64,000 nt of DNA from Winogradskyella undariae (GTDB taxonomy: Bacteria > Bacteroidota > Bacteroidia > Flavobacteriales > Flavobacteriaceae): NCBI RefSeq assembly GCF_013285155.1, contig NZ_JABTEL010000006.1, forward strand, positions 124,001 through 188,000, read 5' to 3'. The number at the start of each line of letters is the position of its first letter. The stretch's first letter is position 1. The notes under the pieces are model-generated. The model was not told the DNA's origin, did no database searches, and was given only the letters and a program-made list of their open reading frames with translations. Positions 1 through 8,593 of this stretch are shown piece by piece. The position numbers and the translations under genes are program-made.

Positions 1-147
1 GAGAAAAGCGGAATTAAGGTTGTAAAACGCGTTCCTATAATAATACCATCAAACCCATTTAATAAGAGTTATTTAGCGACCAAAGAAAATCAAATGGGAC
101 ATCAACTCACTGAAAGTAAATTAGAAGATAAATGCTGTGATCACTGA
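1..147 (+). CDS. ribA: C-terminal end of GTP cyclohydrolase II (RibA or RibBA), partial
   Basis: The window opens inside a reading frame of 48 codons ending in TGA at 145-147. The encoded tail runs through VVKRVPIIIPSN, then NKSYLATKENQMGHQL. This matches the C-terminus typical of the GTP cyclohydrolase II domain, in which a VPI-N-x-YL-xTK-xK-MGH stretch closes the protein. In Bacteroidota this domain is often fused behind dihydroxybutanone-phosphate synthase (RibBA), but the fragment cannot show whether the fusion is present. The enzyme opens GTP for riboflavin synthesis. The last 11 nt overlap the GTG start of the thioesterase downstream, which suggests translational coupling. The identification rests on a short tail only. 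Confidence 0.7.
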   Translation, partial: EKSGIKVVKRVPIIIPSNPFNKSYLATKENQMGHQLTESKLEDKCCDH

Positions 148-541
148 TACATTTCAATTAAGACCACATTACGGCGAGGTTGATCAAATGCGATATGTAT
201 ATCATGCAAATTATCTTACATATTGTCACCAAGCACGTAATGAGTTGTTAAGAAAACTAAACTTAGATGAGGTTGTTCTTGAAAGGAATAATATCATATT
301 ACCCGTTATTTCATTTGATATTAGCTATAAAAAACCTGCATATTTTGATGAGCTTATTACGGTAAAAACTATAATAAGAGAAATGCCTAAAGTGCGTTTT
401 AATTTTGAATTTGAAATTAGAAATGAACAAAACATCCTTTTAATTAAAGCGAAGTCAACAGTTGTTTTTGTAGATGTTGAATCGCGTTTACCTAAAAAGA
501 TCCCTGAGTTTATTCAAAATATATTCAAAAAGGAATTTTAA
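137..541 (+). CDS. Acyl-CoA thioesterase, YbgC/FadM hot-dog fold family
   Basis: A 134-residue protein, the usual length of a single hot-dog domain. The family active-site stretch is visible near the N-terminus (GEVDQMRYVYHANY), with the conserved Asp followed by a helix containing AR-E-L. Such enzymes hydrolyse acyl-CoA or acyl-ACP thioesters in the cytoplasm; the substrate cannot be read from sequence. The start is a GTG at 137, which puts the catalytic motif at the usual distance from the N-terminus; no in-frame ATG precedes the motif. It overlaps the upstream ribA-like gene by 11 nt, so the two are probably co-transcribed. Confidence 0.85.
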   Translation: MITDTFQLRPHYGEVDQMRYVYHANYLTYCHQARNELLRKLNLDEVVLERNNIILPVISFDISYKKPAYFDELITVKTIIREMPKVRFNFEFEIRNEQNILLIKAKSTVVFVDVESRLPKKIPEFIQNIFKKEF

Positions 542-579
542 TAAAATTACATACATCTAGTATATTGTAGCTAGTTTTT

Positions 580-587
580 TACTTTTG
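580..587 (+). promoter_or_regulatory. Possible -7 element (TACTTTTG) with a long leader
   Basis: TACTTTTG matches the Bacteroidota TAnnTTTG word. If used, it would give the gene starting at 779 a leader of roughly 190 nt. That leader contains small potential hairpins, including CGTTC/GAACG at 746-759 and CTCT/AGAG near 730-740. No -33 TTTG is clearly placed, so this is a weak call. Confidence 0.35.
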
Positions 588-778
588 CTGTTTTTAGAAA
601 TTATGAAATCGAATAAATAGAAACAGGAATGAGGGTTAAATTTTTAAAATAAACCTATTTTTATCAAAATTTTTAAAGAAGTTCATAAAAAGAACACAAA
701 ATATACTAGTTAATTGATACTCTAAATACTCTGGTTAGAGAATTTCGTTCTTCTGAACGTTTTAAAAATGAAGCATTT

Positions 779-2851
779 ATGACAAATAATATAATTATTG
801 AAAATCAATATAAAAGAACAAGTTTGTTTGAAAAAGATAATGTTAATTATCTCGTACACGTTTTAAAAAGGTTTAATACAGTACCTAAGCTTAACAATAT
901 AAATATTATTACTTCTAGTACGGTACCAGATGTATTTAAAATTGTACCAAATGAATCAATTATAATTGGTGCTTCATATTTAAAAAATCCAGTTTTAGCT
1001 TTAGTTTATTTACGATACGGAATTGAGTGGCAACTCTGGTATAAAGCATTAAGTAGTAAAAATGAAGATTCTGCTTTGTGTGATATTGCTGCTTTTGAAG
1101 TAACTAGAATATTCTACAAATTATTACCAAAAGAAGACAAGGAAAAGTTAAAATCTCTTGATTATTTTTTAATCGAATTATTTAAAAAAGACGAAGACTT
1201 AAGTATTGAAGATTTATTAAAACATAAAGAATTACAGGCTTTTCATGATTTAGATAATGCGGATAAGCAATTTGAAGAGTCTTGGTTACCTATTGTAGAA
1301 AATTTAGCGAAACCAACAGAGTATTTGTTAATGGCTGGTGGAGATCTTAGGTTAAATATAGACGAAGTTGCTTTATTAAATAAGTACGGTTGTAGACCAT
1401 TTCCAAGACCTGAGGCATTTACTTTTGCATCATCAACAGCGACAAGTGTTTCTAATTTTGCTTTTGATAAAACAGATAAAGTAAGAAGTATATTAATTAA
1501 AAATAGCTTAAAAAACGGTTTTAAAAAGACAACTAATGAGTTTTCAGAATTATTAAAAACCAATGTTAAGAATATCTTTAAATTAAATGAAGCCTGCGAA
1601 ATTATTTTTTCTCCTTCAGGTACAGATGCGTCTCTTCAAATTGCAGCGATAACTCAAATTATAACAGATAAAGATATTACACATGTTTTAGTTGCTTCAG
1701 ACGAAACAGGAAGTGGAGTTCCTGCAGCATTAAAAGGTTGTCATTTCGAAAACACAACAGCTCTTAATTATCCAATTAAAAAAGGAGACAAAATAGAAGG
1801 GTTTAGAAATGTTGAATTGATAAAAATTACATTTAGAGATGAAAACGGAAAATTAAAATCAGAATCTCAATTAGATTCTGAAGTGTTTACAGCTGTTTCA
1901 GAAACTCAAAAATTAGGGAGACATATTGTCTTGCATGTTATGGATCATTCTAAATTAGGGTATCAGTCGCCTAGTGAAGAAATGATGCAGAAATTAGATG
2001 ATTTACAAGATGTGTCTATGCAAGTTATTGTAGATGCAGCTCAGCTTCGTTTAGATCCATCAGATATAAGGTCTTATTTAGAAAAAGATTACATTGTTTC
2101 TACTACCGGAAGTAAATATTTTACAGGACCTCCTTATGCAGGAGCGTTAATTTTACCAGAAAGTGTAAGTGAAGTTATTAAATCTTCAAAAAATGTGTTG
2201 CCAGCAGGTCTAACACAGTATTATAATCATTCAGATTGGCCTATATCATGGTTCTGTTCAAAAGATTTATCTGAAGGATTTAATTATGGTTCTTATATGC
2301 GTTGGAATGCTGCCATTGTTGAAATGGATAGATACTTTAAAACACCAATTTTATATAGAAACATGGGAATTGAGATGTTTTGTAATTTTGTAGAAGACTC
2401 TATAAAAGATGCCACATTCTTAAAACCTCTTTATGGTGATGAAGTTAAACCTAGTAGTAATAATAGCAAGGAATTTGGAATAAGAAATATTCGTACTATT
2501 TTTCCTTTTTTCATTCTTAAAAATAATGAAGCATTGTCAGTTGATAATGTGAAAAAATTATATGCATTATTAAATTCCGATTTATCAGATCAGTTTGAAG
2601 GTTCTCCATTAGATACCATAAGGCTTGCGGCGCAAAAATGCCATATAGGACAAGCTGTTAATGTAAAATATACAAATGACTTACAAAGTGCTGTATTAAG
2701 AATTAGTTTGGGAGCAAGAGTTATTTCTGAAAGTTGGGTAAATAGAGATATTAGCTTGTTTTTTATAAATATAGAAGCGCAAATGAATCAAGTTACGGTT
2801 ATTATAAGAAAAATTGAATTGATTCTTAATCACCCTGAATTGTTGAAATAA
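779..2851 (+). CDS. PLP-dependent fold-type I protein with a long N-terminal extension, function unknown
   Basis: 690 residues. The C-terminal two thirds looks like a fold-type I PLP enzyme. EIIFSPSGTDAS resembles the phosphate-binding loop, VDAAQ places an Asp at residue 419, and TGSKYFTGPPYAG supplies the probable Schiff-base Lys at residue 446. The first ~200 residues are rich in Lys, Asp and Leu and resemble no domain I recognise. Family members are normally about 400-480 residues, so the extension is the odd part. It stands alone, with its own leader and a terminator at 2883-2918. The substrate and pathway are unknown; class V aminotransferase-like or desulfurase-like chemistry are both possible. 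Confidence 0.65.
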   Translation: MTNNIIIENQYKRTSLFEKDNVNYLVHVLKRFNTVPKLNNINIITSSTVPDVFKIVPNESIIIGASYLKNPVLALVYLRYGIEWQLWYKALSSKNEDSALCDIAAFEVTRIFYKLLPKEDKEKLKSLDYFLIELFKKDEDLSIEDLLKHKELQAFHDLDNADKQFEESWLPIVENLAKPTEYLLMAGGDLRLNIDEVALLNKYGCRPFPRPEAFTFASSTATSVSNFAFDKTDKVRSILIKNSLKNGFKKTTNEFSELLKTNVKNIFKLNEACEIIFSPSGTDASLQIAAITQIITDKDITHVLVASDETGSGVPAALKGCHFENTTALNYPIKKGDKIEGFRNVELIKITFRDENGKLKSESQLDSEVFTAVSETQKLGRHIVLHVMDHSKLGYQSPSEEMMQKLDDLQDVSMQVIVDAAQLRLDPSDIRSYLEKDYIVSTTGSKYFTGPPYAGALILPESVSEVIKSSKNVLPAGLTQYYNHSDWPISWFCSKDLSEGFNYGSYMRWNAAIVEMDRYFKTPILYRNMGIEMFCNFVEDSIKDATFLKPLYGDEVKPSSNNSKEFGIRNIRTIFPFFILKNNEALSVDNVKKLYALLNSDLSDQFEGSPLDTIRLAAQKCHIGQAVNVKYTNDLQSAVLRISLGARVISESWVNRDISLFFINIEAQMNQVTVIIRKIELILNHPELLK

Positions 2852-2882
2852 TTAGGATTACTATTTAAGGTTTATATAGAAT

Positions 2883-2918
2883 AAAAAAAGGCACAGTTTG
2901 TAAACTGTGCCTTTTTTT
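2883..2918. terminator. Bidirectional intrinsic terminator
   Basis: A perfect 10-bp stem, GGCACAGTTT (2890-2899) with AAACTGTGCC (2902-2911), has an A-tract on the left and a T-tract on the right. It therefore can terminate both the PLP gene and the convergent histidine kinase gene. Confidence 0.9.
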
Positions 2919-3001
2919 CTATCTAGTTAACTTTTGAAATTAGAATTTATAATTAAAATACTTTAGAGCTTCTATTTTTTTTAATCACTATGTTCTTTAT
3001 A

Positions 3002-5218
3002 TTATTCTTTAATAATATTAGCTGCAATAGTCTTTAAGAAGGTGTTAATTTTATAAGGCTTTACAATAGAATCGTCAAATTGTGCAGATTTAAAATGATC
3101 ATCTTGTTCATTCTGTGTCACAGCTGTCAACGCAATGATAGTTACAGTTTTACCTAATCTTCGGATTCTTTTAGTGGCTTCAATACCATCCATTTGAGGC
3201 ATAAAAACATCCATTAACACCATGTCATAGTCAGATTCTATAATTTTATCAATTCCTTCTTGTCCGTTGCTAGCTATGTCTGCTTGTATGCCGTGGCTTT
3301 CTAAGGTTTTCTTGGTAACTAAAAGATTAATAGTATTATCATCTACAACTAAAATTTTCTTACCACGAAGGATGTCTATCGTAGAAATATCTTCTTTATC
3401 TTGGTTAATATGTTCTTCAGTAGCTATTCCAAAAGTCATTTCAAAAAAGAAATTCGAGCCTTTTCCAATAGTACTTTTTAGTTGTATGCTCGATTTCATT
3501 TCAATTAGTAACTTTTGAACGATGGTAAGTCCTAGGCCAGAACCTTGAAAAAGGCTTTGATGATTAAGTTGTCCAAATTCTTCAAAGATCTTTTTCTGGT
3601 CATTTTCAGAAATTCCTTCTCCATTATCTTTTACCTCAAATAAAATTTTTAAATGATCTTTAGTGCTTTCAATTAAATTAACAATAAGTTTTACTTCACC
3701 TTGATTAGTGAATTTTAAAGCATTTCCTAATAGATTAATTAAGACTTGAGATATTTTAGTTTGATCACCTTTTATCCAATGAGGAATTTTTGAATCTAGA
3801 GTTATAATTAGGTTGTTGTCGGTCTGACCTGTTATGTATTCTAGAGATTCTTTAATGTTATATAAAAAATCTTTGAGATGAAATGATTTGGACTCTATTT
3901 CATTTTTCTCATTAGAATCCATTTTATTTAAAGTGAGGACGTCGTTTACAAGATTAAGTAAATAATCTGCTGAAAATTTTAAAGATTGTAATTCTGTTTT
4001 GTGAGATTTAAGACTTTTGTCATTATTAAGTATCGTACTTAAGCCGATTATTCCATAGAGAGGGGTACGCAGTTCGTGACTCATAGTAGATAGAAAGCGA
4101 GATTTAGATTTAGCTAGTTTCTCAGATTCTAGCTTAGCTTCAAGATAATCTTGATTTTTCTTTTTTAATAAAGCATTTAACTTTTTTCTATGTTTAATTA
4201 CCTTGAGGAGGTTAATAACTAGAGCTAAAAGTAATAATGAAACAATGACGCTAGCAATTAAAAATTTATTTTGTTTATCCGCTTTTTCTATAATTAATTC
4301 ACTTCTTAAGGCTTGATTTTCTAGAGCCTCTTGCATTTGTGATTTTTTTAAGCTAACAGTTAAAATTTTAGCCGATTTTTCTATATCTTTTTGTTGTTCA
4401 CTCTGCGATATACTATCTGTAATTTTGCTAATCTTATAAGCCGTTTTGTAATCCCCTTTTTTTACTAAACAATTTATATATCCTTCGTATGCCTTTTTTA
4501 AGATTTCATTAAAGTTTGTTTGTTTAGCTAATTCTACAGTTTCTATATATAATTTTAAGGCAAGGTCGTAGTCTTCATCCATAAAAGCATAATTTGCCTT
4601 AAATAAATTAATTCCTGTAAATCCTATTTTAAAACCTTTCGGAATATTTTTTTCGGCAGCATCTAAATAAGGTTTGGCTTTTTTGTAATCTTTGAATTGA
4701 ACTAGGATGGTTTCAGAGATGTTATAGTTAAGTATAAAAAGAGTACGTTTGCTCTCTTGTTTCTCAGCTAGCGGAATAGCTTTGTTAAAAGCATTGAGAG
4801 CTTTGTCATATTCTTTAAAAGCAAAATAGATATTTCCTAAATCTATCTGAGCACTTATAATAGAATTAGGAGTTTTTAGTTTTTTAGCTAATTCTGTATT
4901 TTCTCTTGCATATTCAAATGATTTTATTGAATCCTTTAAATAGTGATAAGAATTTGCGAGATAACTATTAATCTGAAAAATCTCATTAGGAAGTTCATTC
5001 TCTTTTGCAAGTTTTAAAATTTCATTTCCTTTTAAAATAGCGGTACTGTAATCTTCCTTATAATAGTCAGAGATCATAGATTCTGTGAGGGAATCAAGGT
5101 GAGTTTTGACTGTCGATACTGGTTTATTAGCCAAATTTTCAATTGAATCATTCTGCTTTTGAGCAAAAATACTATTAAAAAAGATAAAGGGTATTAATAT
5201 GGTTAAGTATACTCGCAT
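3002..5218 (-). CDS. TPR-containing hybrid histidine kinase with C-terminal receiver
   Basis: 738 residues. In order: a signal peptide ending near FNSIFAQ, TPR-like helical repeats over about residues 35-290, a membrane helix near 318-340 (IASVIVSLLLLALVI), a short coiled coil, and HisKA with the H-box SHELRTP (His381). HATPase_c follows with an N-box (NLLGNALKFTN), DNGEG and GSGLGL, and then a receiver domain with phospho-acceptor Asp670 in VLMDVFMPQMDG and a downstream conserved Lys in VKPYK. The layout puts the TPR part in the periplasm as sensor and the catalytic part in the cytoplasm. No DNA-binding output domain is present, so phosphate probably moves on through an Hpt protein; a lone Hpt gene lies at 6889-7230. 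The ligand is unknown. Confidence 0.93.
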   Translation of the reverse strand: MRVYLTILIPFIFFNSIFAQKQNDSIENLANKPVSTVKTHLDSLTESMISDYYKEDYSTAILKGNEILKLAKENELPNEIFQINSYLANSYHYLKDSIKSFEYARENTELAKKLKTPNSIISAQIDLGNIYFAFKEYDKALNAFNKAIPLAEKQESKRTLFILNYNISETILVQFKDYKKAKPYLDAAEKNIPKGFKIGFTGINLFKANYAFMDEDYDLALKLYIETVELAKQTNFNEILKKAYEGYINCLVKKGDYKTAYKISKITDSISQSEQQKDIEKSAKILTVSLKKSQMQEALENQALRSELIIEKADKQNKFLIASVIVSLLLLALVINLLKVIKHRKKLNALLKKKNQDYLEAKLESEKLAKSKSRFLSTMSHELRTPLYGIIGLSTILNNDKSLKSHKTELQSLKFSADYLLNLVNDVLTLNKMDSNEKNEIESKSFHLKDFLYNIKESLEYITGQTDNNLIITLDSKIPHWIKGDQTKISQVLINLLGNALKFTNQGEVKLIVNLIESTKDHLKILFEVKDNGEGISENDQKKIFEEFGQLNHQSLFQGSGLGLTIVQKLLIEMKSSIQLKSTIGKGSNFFFEMTFGIATEEHINQDKEDISTIDILRGKKILVVDDNTINLLVTKKTLESHGIQADIASNGQEGIDKIIESDYDMVLMDVFMPQMDGIEATKRIRRLGKTVTIIALTAVTQNEQDDHFKSAQFDDSIVKPYKINTFLKTIAANIIKE

Positions 5219-5310
5219 TCAGGATTGTTAATGTAAATGTTAAATTACTAAATAATATTGTTATGAAAGTTGTTTAGTATCTGCTTTTTTTAGATTTTAT
5301 GCTATTTTTT

Positions 5311-5318
5311 CAAAAATA
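5311..5318 (-). promoter_or_regulatory. -7 element for the hybrid histidine kinase
   Basis: On the minus strand this reads TATTTTTG, a full TAnnTTTG match, placing transcription start roughly 85-90 nt upstream of the kinase ATG. No clear -33 element was seen. Confidence 0.45.
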
Positions 5319-5388
5319 ACCAAGTTTAATAAATAACCTAGATTTTTATGTTTTTAAAACCTAATATGTCTTTTTCAAAGAATCTAAC

Positions 5389-5396
5389 TACCTTTG
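5389..5396 (+). promoter_or_regulatory. -7 element for the exonuclease gene
   Basis: TACCTTTG lies 17 bp before the ATG at 5414, as expected for a short Bacteroidota leader. A -33 element is not evident. Confidence 0.6.
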
Positions 5397-5413
5397 CATA
5401 AATTCAATAACAA

Positions 5414-6190
5414 ATGCAACTTAACCTATCAAAACCAATCTGTTTTTTCGATTTAGAAACTACGGGTATCAATATTTCAAAAGACCGTATTGTTGAAATC
5501 TCAATCCTTAAAGTTCATCCAGATGGTAAGGAAGAAGCTAAAACTTGGGTTGTAAATCCAGAAATGCCAATTCCTGCAGAAGTTACTGAGATTCATGGTA
5601 TTTCAGATGCAGATGTAGTTGGTAAACCAACTTTTAAAGAATTATCTAAGGAAATCTATAATTTAATTAAAGATTCTGATTTAGGTGGTTTTAATTCTAA
5701 TCGATTCGATATCCCTTTATTAGCAGAAGAAATGTTGAGGGCAGATGTTGATTTTGATATGAAAAATACGCAATCTGTAGATGTACAAACTATATTTCAT
5801 AAAATGGAGCAACGTACATTGGTTGCTGCTTATAAATTTTATTGCGATAAAAGTTTAGAAGATGCACACAGTGCAGAGGCAGATACAAAAGCAACTTACG
5901 AAGTTTTAAAAGCGCAATTAGATCGTTATGAAGAATTAGAGAATGATACTAAATTTTTAGCCGAATTTAGTTCGCGTAAGAAATTTGCAGATTTCGCAGG
6001 TTTTTTAATTTTTAATAAAGAAGATGAAGAGTGTTTTTCGTTCGGTAAGCATAAAGGAAAACGTGTTTTAGATGTTTTAGATAAAGAACCTGGTTATTTT
6101 GGATGGTTGCTCAATGCAGATTTTCCACTTTATACTAAAAAGGTTTTAACGGCTATTAAATTAAGACAGTTTAATAATAAATTAAGTTAG
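5414..6190 (+). CDS. DnaQ-like 3'-5' exonuclease with C-terminal DUF3820/ExoX-type domain
   Basis: 258 residues. The DEDDh exonuclease core occupies about residues 8-175: FFDLETTG supplies the first two acidic ligands, GFNSNRFDIPLL the second motif, and DAHSAEADTKATY the His-x(4)-Asp third motif. The last ~60 residues (SFGKHKGKRVLDVLDKEPGY) form the small basic/aromatic domain found at the end of ExoX-like nucleases and as stand-alone DUF3820 proteins, one of which lies at 28525-28758. It probably trims 3' ends of DNA in the cytoplasm during repair; it could also act as a proofreading-type epsilon-like protein. The gene appears monocistronic. Confidence 0.88.
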   Translation: MQLNLSKPICFFDLETTGINISKDRIVEISILKVHPDGKEEAKTWVVNPEMPIPAEVTEIHGISDADVVGKPTFKELSKEIYNLIKDSDLGGFNSNRFDIPLLAEEMLRADVDFDMKNTQSVDVQTIFHKMEQRTLVAAYKFYCDKSLEDAHSAEADTKATYEVLKAQLDRYEELENDTKFLAEFSSRKKFADFAGFLIFNKEDEECFSFGKHKGKRVLDVLDKEPGYFGWLLNADFPLYTKKVLTAIKLRQFNNKLS

Positions 6191-6192
6191 TT

Positions 6193-6217
6193 GTCGTTTC
6201 TGCGAAGGCAGAAATCC
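6193..6217. repeat. REP-like small palindrome, GTC(R)TT-CTGC family
   Basis: TTTCTGC (6197-6203) pairs exactly with GCAGAAA (6208-6214) around a GAAG loop, preceded by GTCG. The form resembles a dispersed intergenic hairpin family common in bacteria (GTCATTCCTGCGAAGGCAGG). A second short hairpin (CTGC-TTTT-GCAG) follows near 6251-6262. Confidence 0.5.
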
Positions 6218-6276
6218 ATAATGTAAAATAAACGTCAAATTAATAAGTTTACTGCTTTTGCAGGAATAATAGAGAC

Positions 6277-6888
6277 ATGAAGCTAATTTGTATAGGTCGT
6301 AATTATACCGATCACATAAAAGAACTAGAAAACGAAAAACCAACAGACCCTGTAATCTTTTTAAAACCAGATACAGCGATCTTATTAAAGAAACAACCTT
6401 TCTTTATACCTGATTTTTCCGATGAAGTGCATCATGAAGTCGAATTATTGATAAAAATTAATAAAGTTGGTAAACATATTGATAAAAAATTCGCTCATAA
6501 ATATTATGATGAAATTGGGTTAGGAATAGACTTTACAGCACGTGATCTTCAGTCAAAATTAAAAGCTAAAGGTTTGCCTTGGGAAAAAGCAAAAGCTTTT
6601 GATGGTGCTGCGGTAATAGGTAAGTGGTTGCCTAAGAGTAAGTTTCATAGCGTAGATAATGTTAGTTTTAGTTTAAAGAAAAATAATGAGTTAGTTCAGC
6701 AAGGAAATACAGAGCTTATGCTTTGGAAAGTTGACGAACTCATCGAATATGTGTCAAAATATTTCACTTTAAAAATTGGAGATATTATATTTACGGGCAC
6801 ACCAGCAGGTGTTGGTAAAGTTTTTGCAGAAGATCAATTAAAAGGATATCTAGAAGACGAAGAAATGTTTTCAATAAAAATCAAATAA
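6277..6888 (+). CDS. Fumarylacetoacetate hydrolase (FAH) family protein
   Basis: 203 residues, the compact single-domain FAH form. The metal-binding acidic residues are visible in HHEVELLI and in GLGIDFTARDLQ, and the C-terminal FTGTPAGVG is the family signature. Such proteins act on 2-oxo acids or acylpyruvates (hydrolase, isomerase or oxaloacetate tautomerase/decarboxylase activities); which one applies here cannot be told. Its stop codon is directly followed by the ATG of the Hpt gene, so the two are co-transcribed, with cinA 3 nt further on. Confidence 0.9.
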   Translation: MKLICIGRNYTDHIKELENEKPTDPVIFLKPDTAILLKKQPFFIPDFSDEVHHEVELLIKINKVGKHIDKKFAHKYYDEIGLGIDFTARDLQSKLKAKGLPWEKAKAFDGAAVIGKWLPKSKFHSVDNVSFSLKKNNELVQQGNTELMLWKVDELIEYVSKYFTLKIGDIIFTGTPAGVGKVFAEDQLKGYLEDEEMFSIKIK

Positions 6889-7230
6889 ATGTCACAACAT
6901 TATAAATTAGATCGTGTACGAGAATTGGCTGAAGATGATGAAGATTTTGTTTCAGCAATAGCGGCCGCGTTTATAGAAGAAGTCCCAGAAGATGCAGAAC
7001 GTTTAAAAGTAGGCGTTCCTAATAAAGATTTTAAAGATGTCTATCAAGCCGCTCATAAAATGAAGCCTACGATAGATATGTTTGAGTTAGGTGTTTTAGA
7101 CACACTAATCGAAGTACAAGATTGGGGAAAGTTTGAGCAAGGTGATAAAGATGTAACAGCAGAACTTCAAATTGTACTTAAAGCTGTAGAGAATGCTACT
7201 AATGAAATTAAAGCCGATTTCGGATTATAA
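6889..7230 (+). CDS. Stand-alone histidine phosphotransfer (Hpt) protein
   Basis: 113 residues forming one four-helix Hpt domain. The phospho-acceptor His lies in YQAAHKMKPTIDM, the Hpt H-x-[KR] motif with a following hydrophobic helix. It starts on the base after the FAH-family stop codon and ends 3 nt before cinA. Proteins of this kind shuttle phosphoryl groups between the receiver of a hybrid kinase and a response regulator. The hybrid kinase at 3002-5218 lacks its own Hpt domain and is a plausible partner, but nothing in the sequence proves it. Confidence 0.85.
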   Translation: MSQHYKLDRVRELAEDDEDFVSAIAAAFIEEVPEDAERLKVGVPNKDFKDVYQAAHKMKPTIDMFELGVLDTLIEVQDWGKFEQGDKDVTAELQIVLKAVENATNEIKADFGL

Positions 7231-7233
7231 TTA

Positions 7234-8481
7234 ATGCAAGCAGAAATAATTACAATTGGAGATGAAATTCTAATTGGACAAATTGTTGATACAAATTCAG
7301 CATTTTTAGGAAAAGAATTTAATAAAATAGGAGTTTCAATCTACCAGATTACATCGGTACAAGATGATAAAAATCATATCCTTAAAGCTTTAAAAGAAGC
7401 TGAAGGTAATGCAGATATCATTATTGTAACTGGTGGATTAGGGCCAACGAAAGATGATATCACCAAGCATACCATTTGCGAATACTTTAATGATGTTTTA
7501 GTTGAAGATAAAGCCGTTCTAGAGAATGTGGAACGCATATTTTCAAATCATAAATCCCCCTTATTAACCGTTAATAAGCATCAAGCATTAGTGCCCTCTA
7601 AATCTAAGGTATTGATGAATCATAACGGAACAGCTCCAGGAATGTGGTTAGAGAAAAACGGAAAAGTATTTGTTTCACTACCGGGAGTACCTTTAGAGAT
7701 GAAAGCGTTAATTACAGAGCAAGTTATTCCTAAATTACGAGCGCAATTCAGTTTTCCATATATAATGCACAAAACGATATTGACTTATGGTCTTGGTGAA
7801 AGTGCATTAGCAGAACGTATTGAGGAGTGGGAAGATAATTTACCTAGCTTTATAAAACTAGCTTATTTGCCAAGTTTAGGACGTGTGCGTTTGCGTTTAT
7901 CCGCAAAAGGAACAGATCAAATTATTGTGGGTGACGAGGTTCAAAGACAAGTTAATTTGTTATTGCCTCAGATTGAAGATGTTTTTGTTGGGTATGAAGA
8001 AGATCAATCTCTTGAAGCTTTAATTGGGAGACGTCTTTCCGAAATGGGAAAAACATTAGCCGTTGCCGAAAGTTGTACTGGTGGTCTAATAACGCAATCA
8101 TTTACAGCAAATGCAGGTGCTTCAGCTTTTTTTAAAGGAGGTTTAGTGCCTTATGCGACGGAATCTAAAGTGAAAATTTTAGGGATTTCTGAAGCGATTA
8201 TAAATGAACATTCAGTAGTGAGTAAAGCGGTAGCAGAAGCTATGGCTACAAATGTAAGAGCATTATTTGATAGTGATTATGCAATAAGTACAACAGGTAA
8301 TGCAGGTCCATCAAAAGGAGATTCAGATGCCGAAGTTGGTACCGTTTGGATTGCTGTAGCAACTAAAGATAAAGTAATCTCTGAAGTTTTTAACTTTGGA
8401 AAGCACCGTGAAAACGTGATTGGACGTGCTACAAATAAGGCTTTTAGCATGCTTCAAAAAGAAATTTTAAAAAAGAAGTGA
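7234..8481 (+). CDS. cinA: CinA family protein (nicotinamide-nucleotide amidohydrolase)
   Basis: 415 residues, full length. The N-terminal MoCF/COG1058 domain starts with AEIITIGDEILIGQIVDTN and includes VTGGLGPTKDD. The C-terminal PncC domain carries AVAESCTGGLI, with the catalytic Ser and following Cys-Thr-Gly-Gly, then STTGNAGPS. The enzyme deamidates NMN in pyridine nucleotide recycling and may hydrolyse ADP-ribose through the N-terminal domain. It is third in a tight FAH-Hpt-cinA operon (gaps of 0 and 3 nt). Confidence 0.95.
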   Translation: MQAEIITIGDEILIGQIVDTNSAFLGKEFNKIGVSIYQITSVQDDKNHILKALKEAEGNADIIIVTGGLGPTKDDITKHTICEYFNDVLVEDKAVLENVERIFSNHKSPLLTVNKHQALVPSKSKVLMNHNGTAPGMWLEKNGKVFVSLPGVPLEMKALITEQVIPKLRAQFSFPYIMHKTILTYGLGESALAERIEEWEDNLPSFIKLAYLPSLGRVRLRLSAKGTDQIIVGDEVQRQVNLLLPQIEDVFVGYEEDQSLEALIGRRLSEMGKTLAVAESCTGGLITQSFTANAGASAFFKGGLVPYATESKVKILGISEAIINEHSVVSKAVAEAMATNVRALFDSDYAISTTGNAGPSKGDSDAEVGTVWIAVATKDKVISEVFNFGKHRENVIGRATNKAFSMLQKEILKKK

Positions 8482-8487
8482 TTTAAG

Positions 8488-8518
8488 TTTGCTGAAACGT
8501 AAAGTTTTATTAAATTTG
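8488..8518 (+). promoter_or_regulatory. Promoter of the rpmB-rpmG operon (-33 TTTG, -7 TAAATTTG)
   Basis: TTTG at 8488-8491 and TAAATTTG at 8511-8518 are separated by 19 bp, the canonical Bacteroidota sigma-ABfr arrangement. This is the best promoter in the window. It predicts a leader of about 70 nt before rpmB. Confidence 0.8.
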
Positions 8519-8530
8519 CACCCTTGTTTA

Positions 8531-8553
8531 AAATATCCTATGTGAGGATGTTT
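8531..8553 (+). promoter_or_regulatory. Hairpin in the rpmB leader
   Basis: AAATATCCT (8531-8539) pairs with AGGATGTTT (8545-8553) around a 5-nt loop, with one T-G wobble. It sits inside the predicted 5' leader of the ribosomal protein operon and could be an autoregulatory site, but it has no U-tract. Confidence 0.45.
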
Positions 8554-8593
8554 AGATAAACATAAATAATAATACACCTAAAGAAAGAATACA

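Noticed and set aside
1243..1563. Minus-strand frames of 60-120 codons opposite large genes (for example 1243-1563, 9390-9722, 39050-39358, 46921-47283).
   Set aside because: They mirror strongly recognisable genes, have no family features and no promoters; they are antisense shadows.
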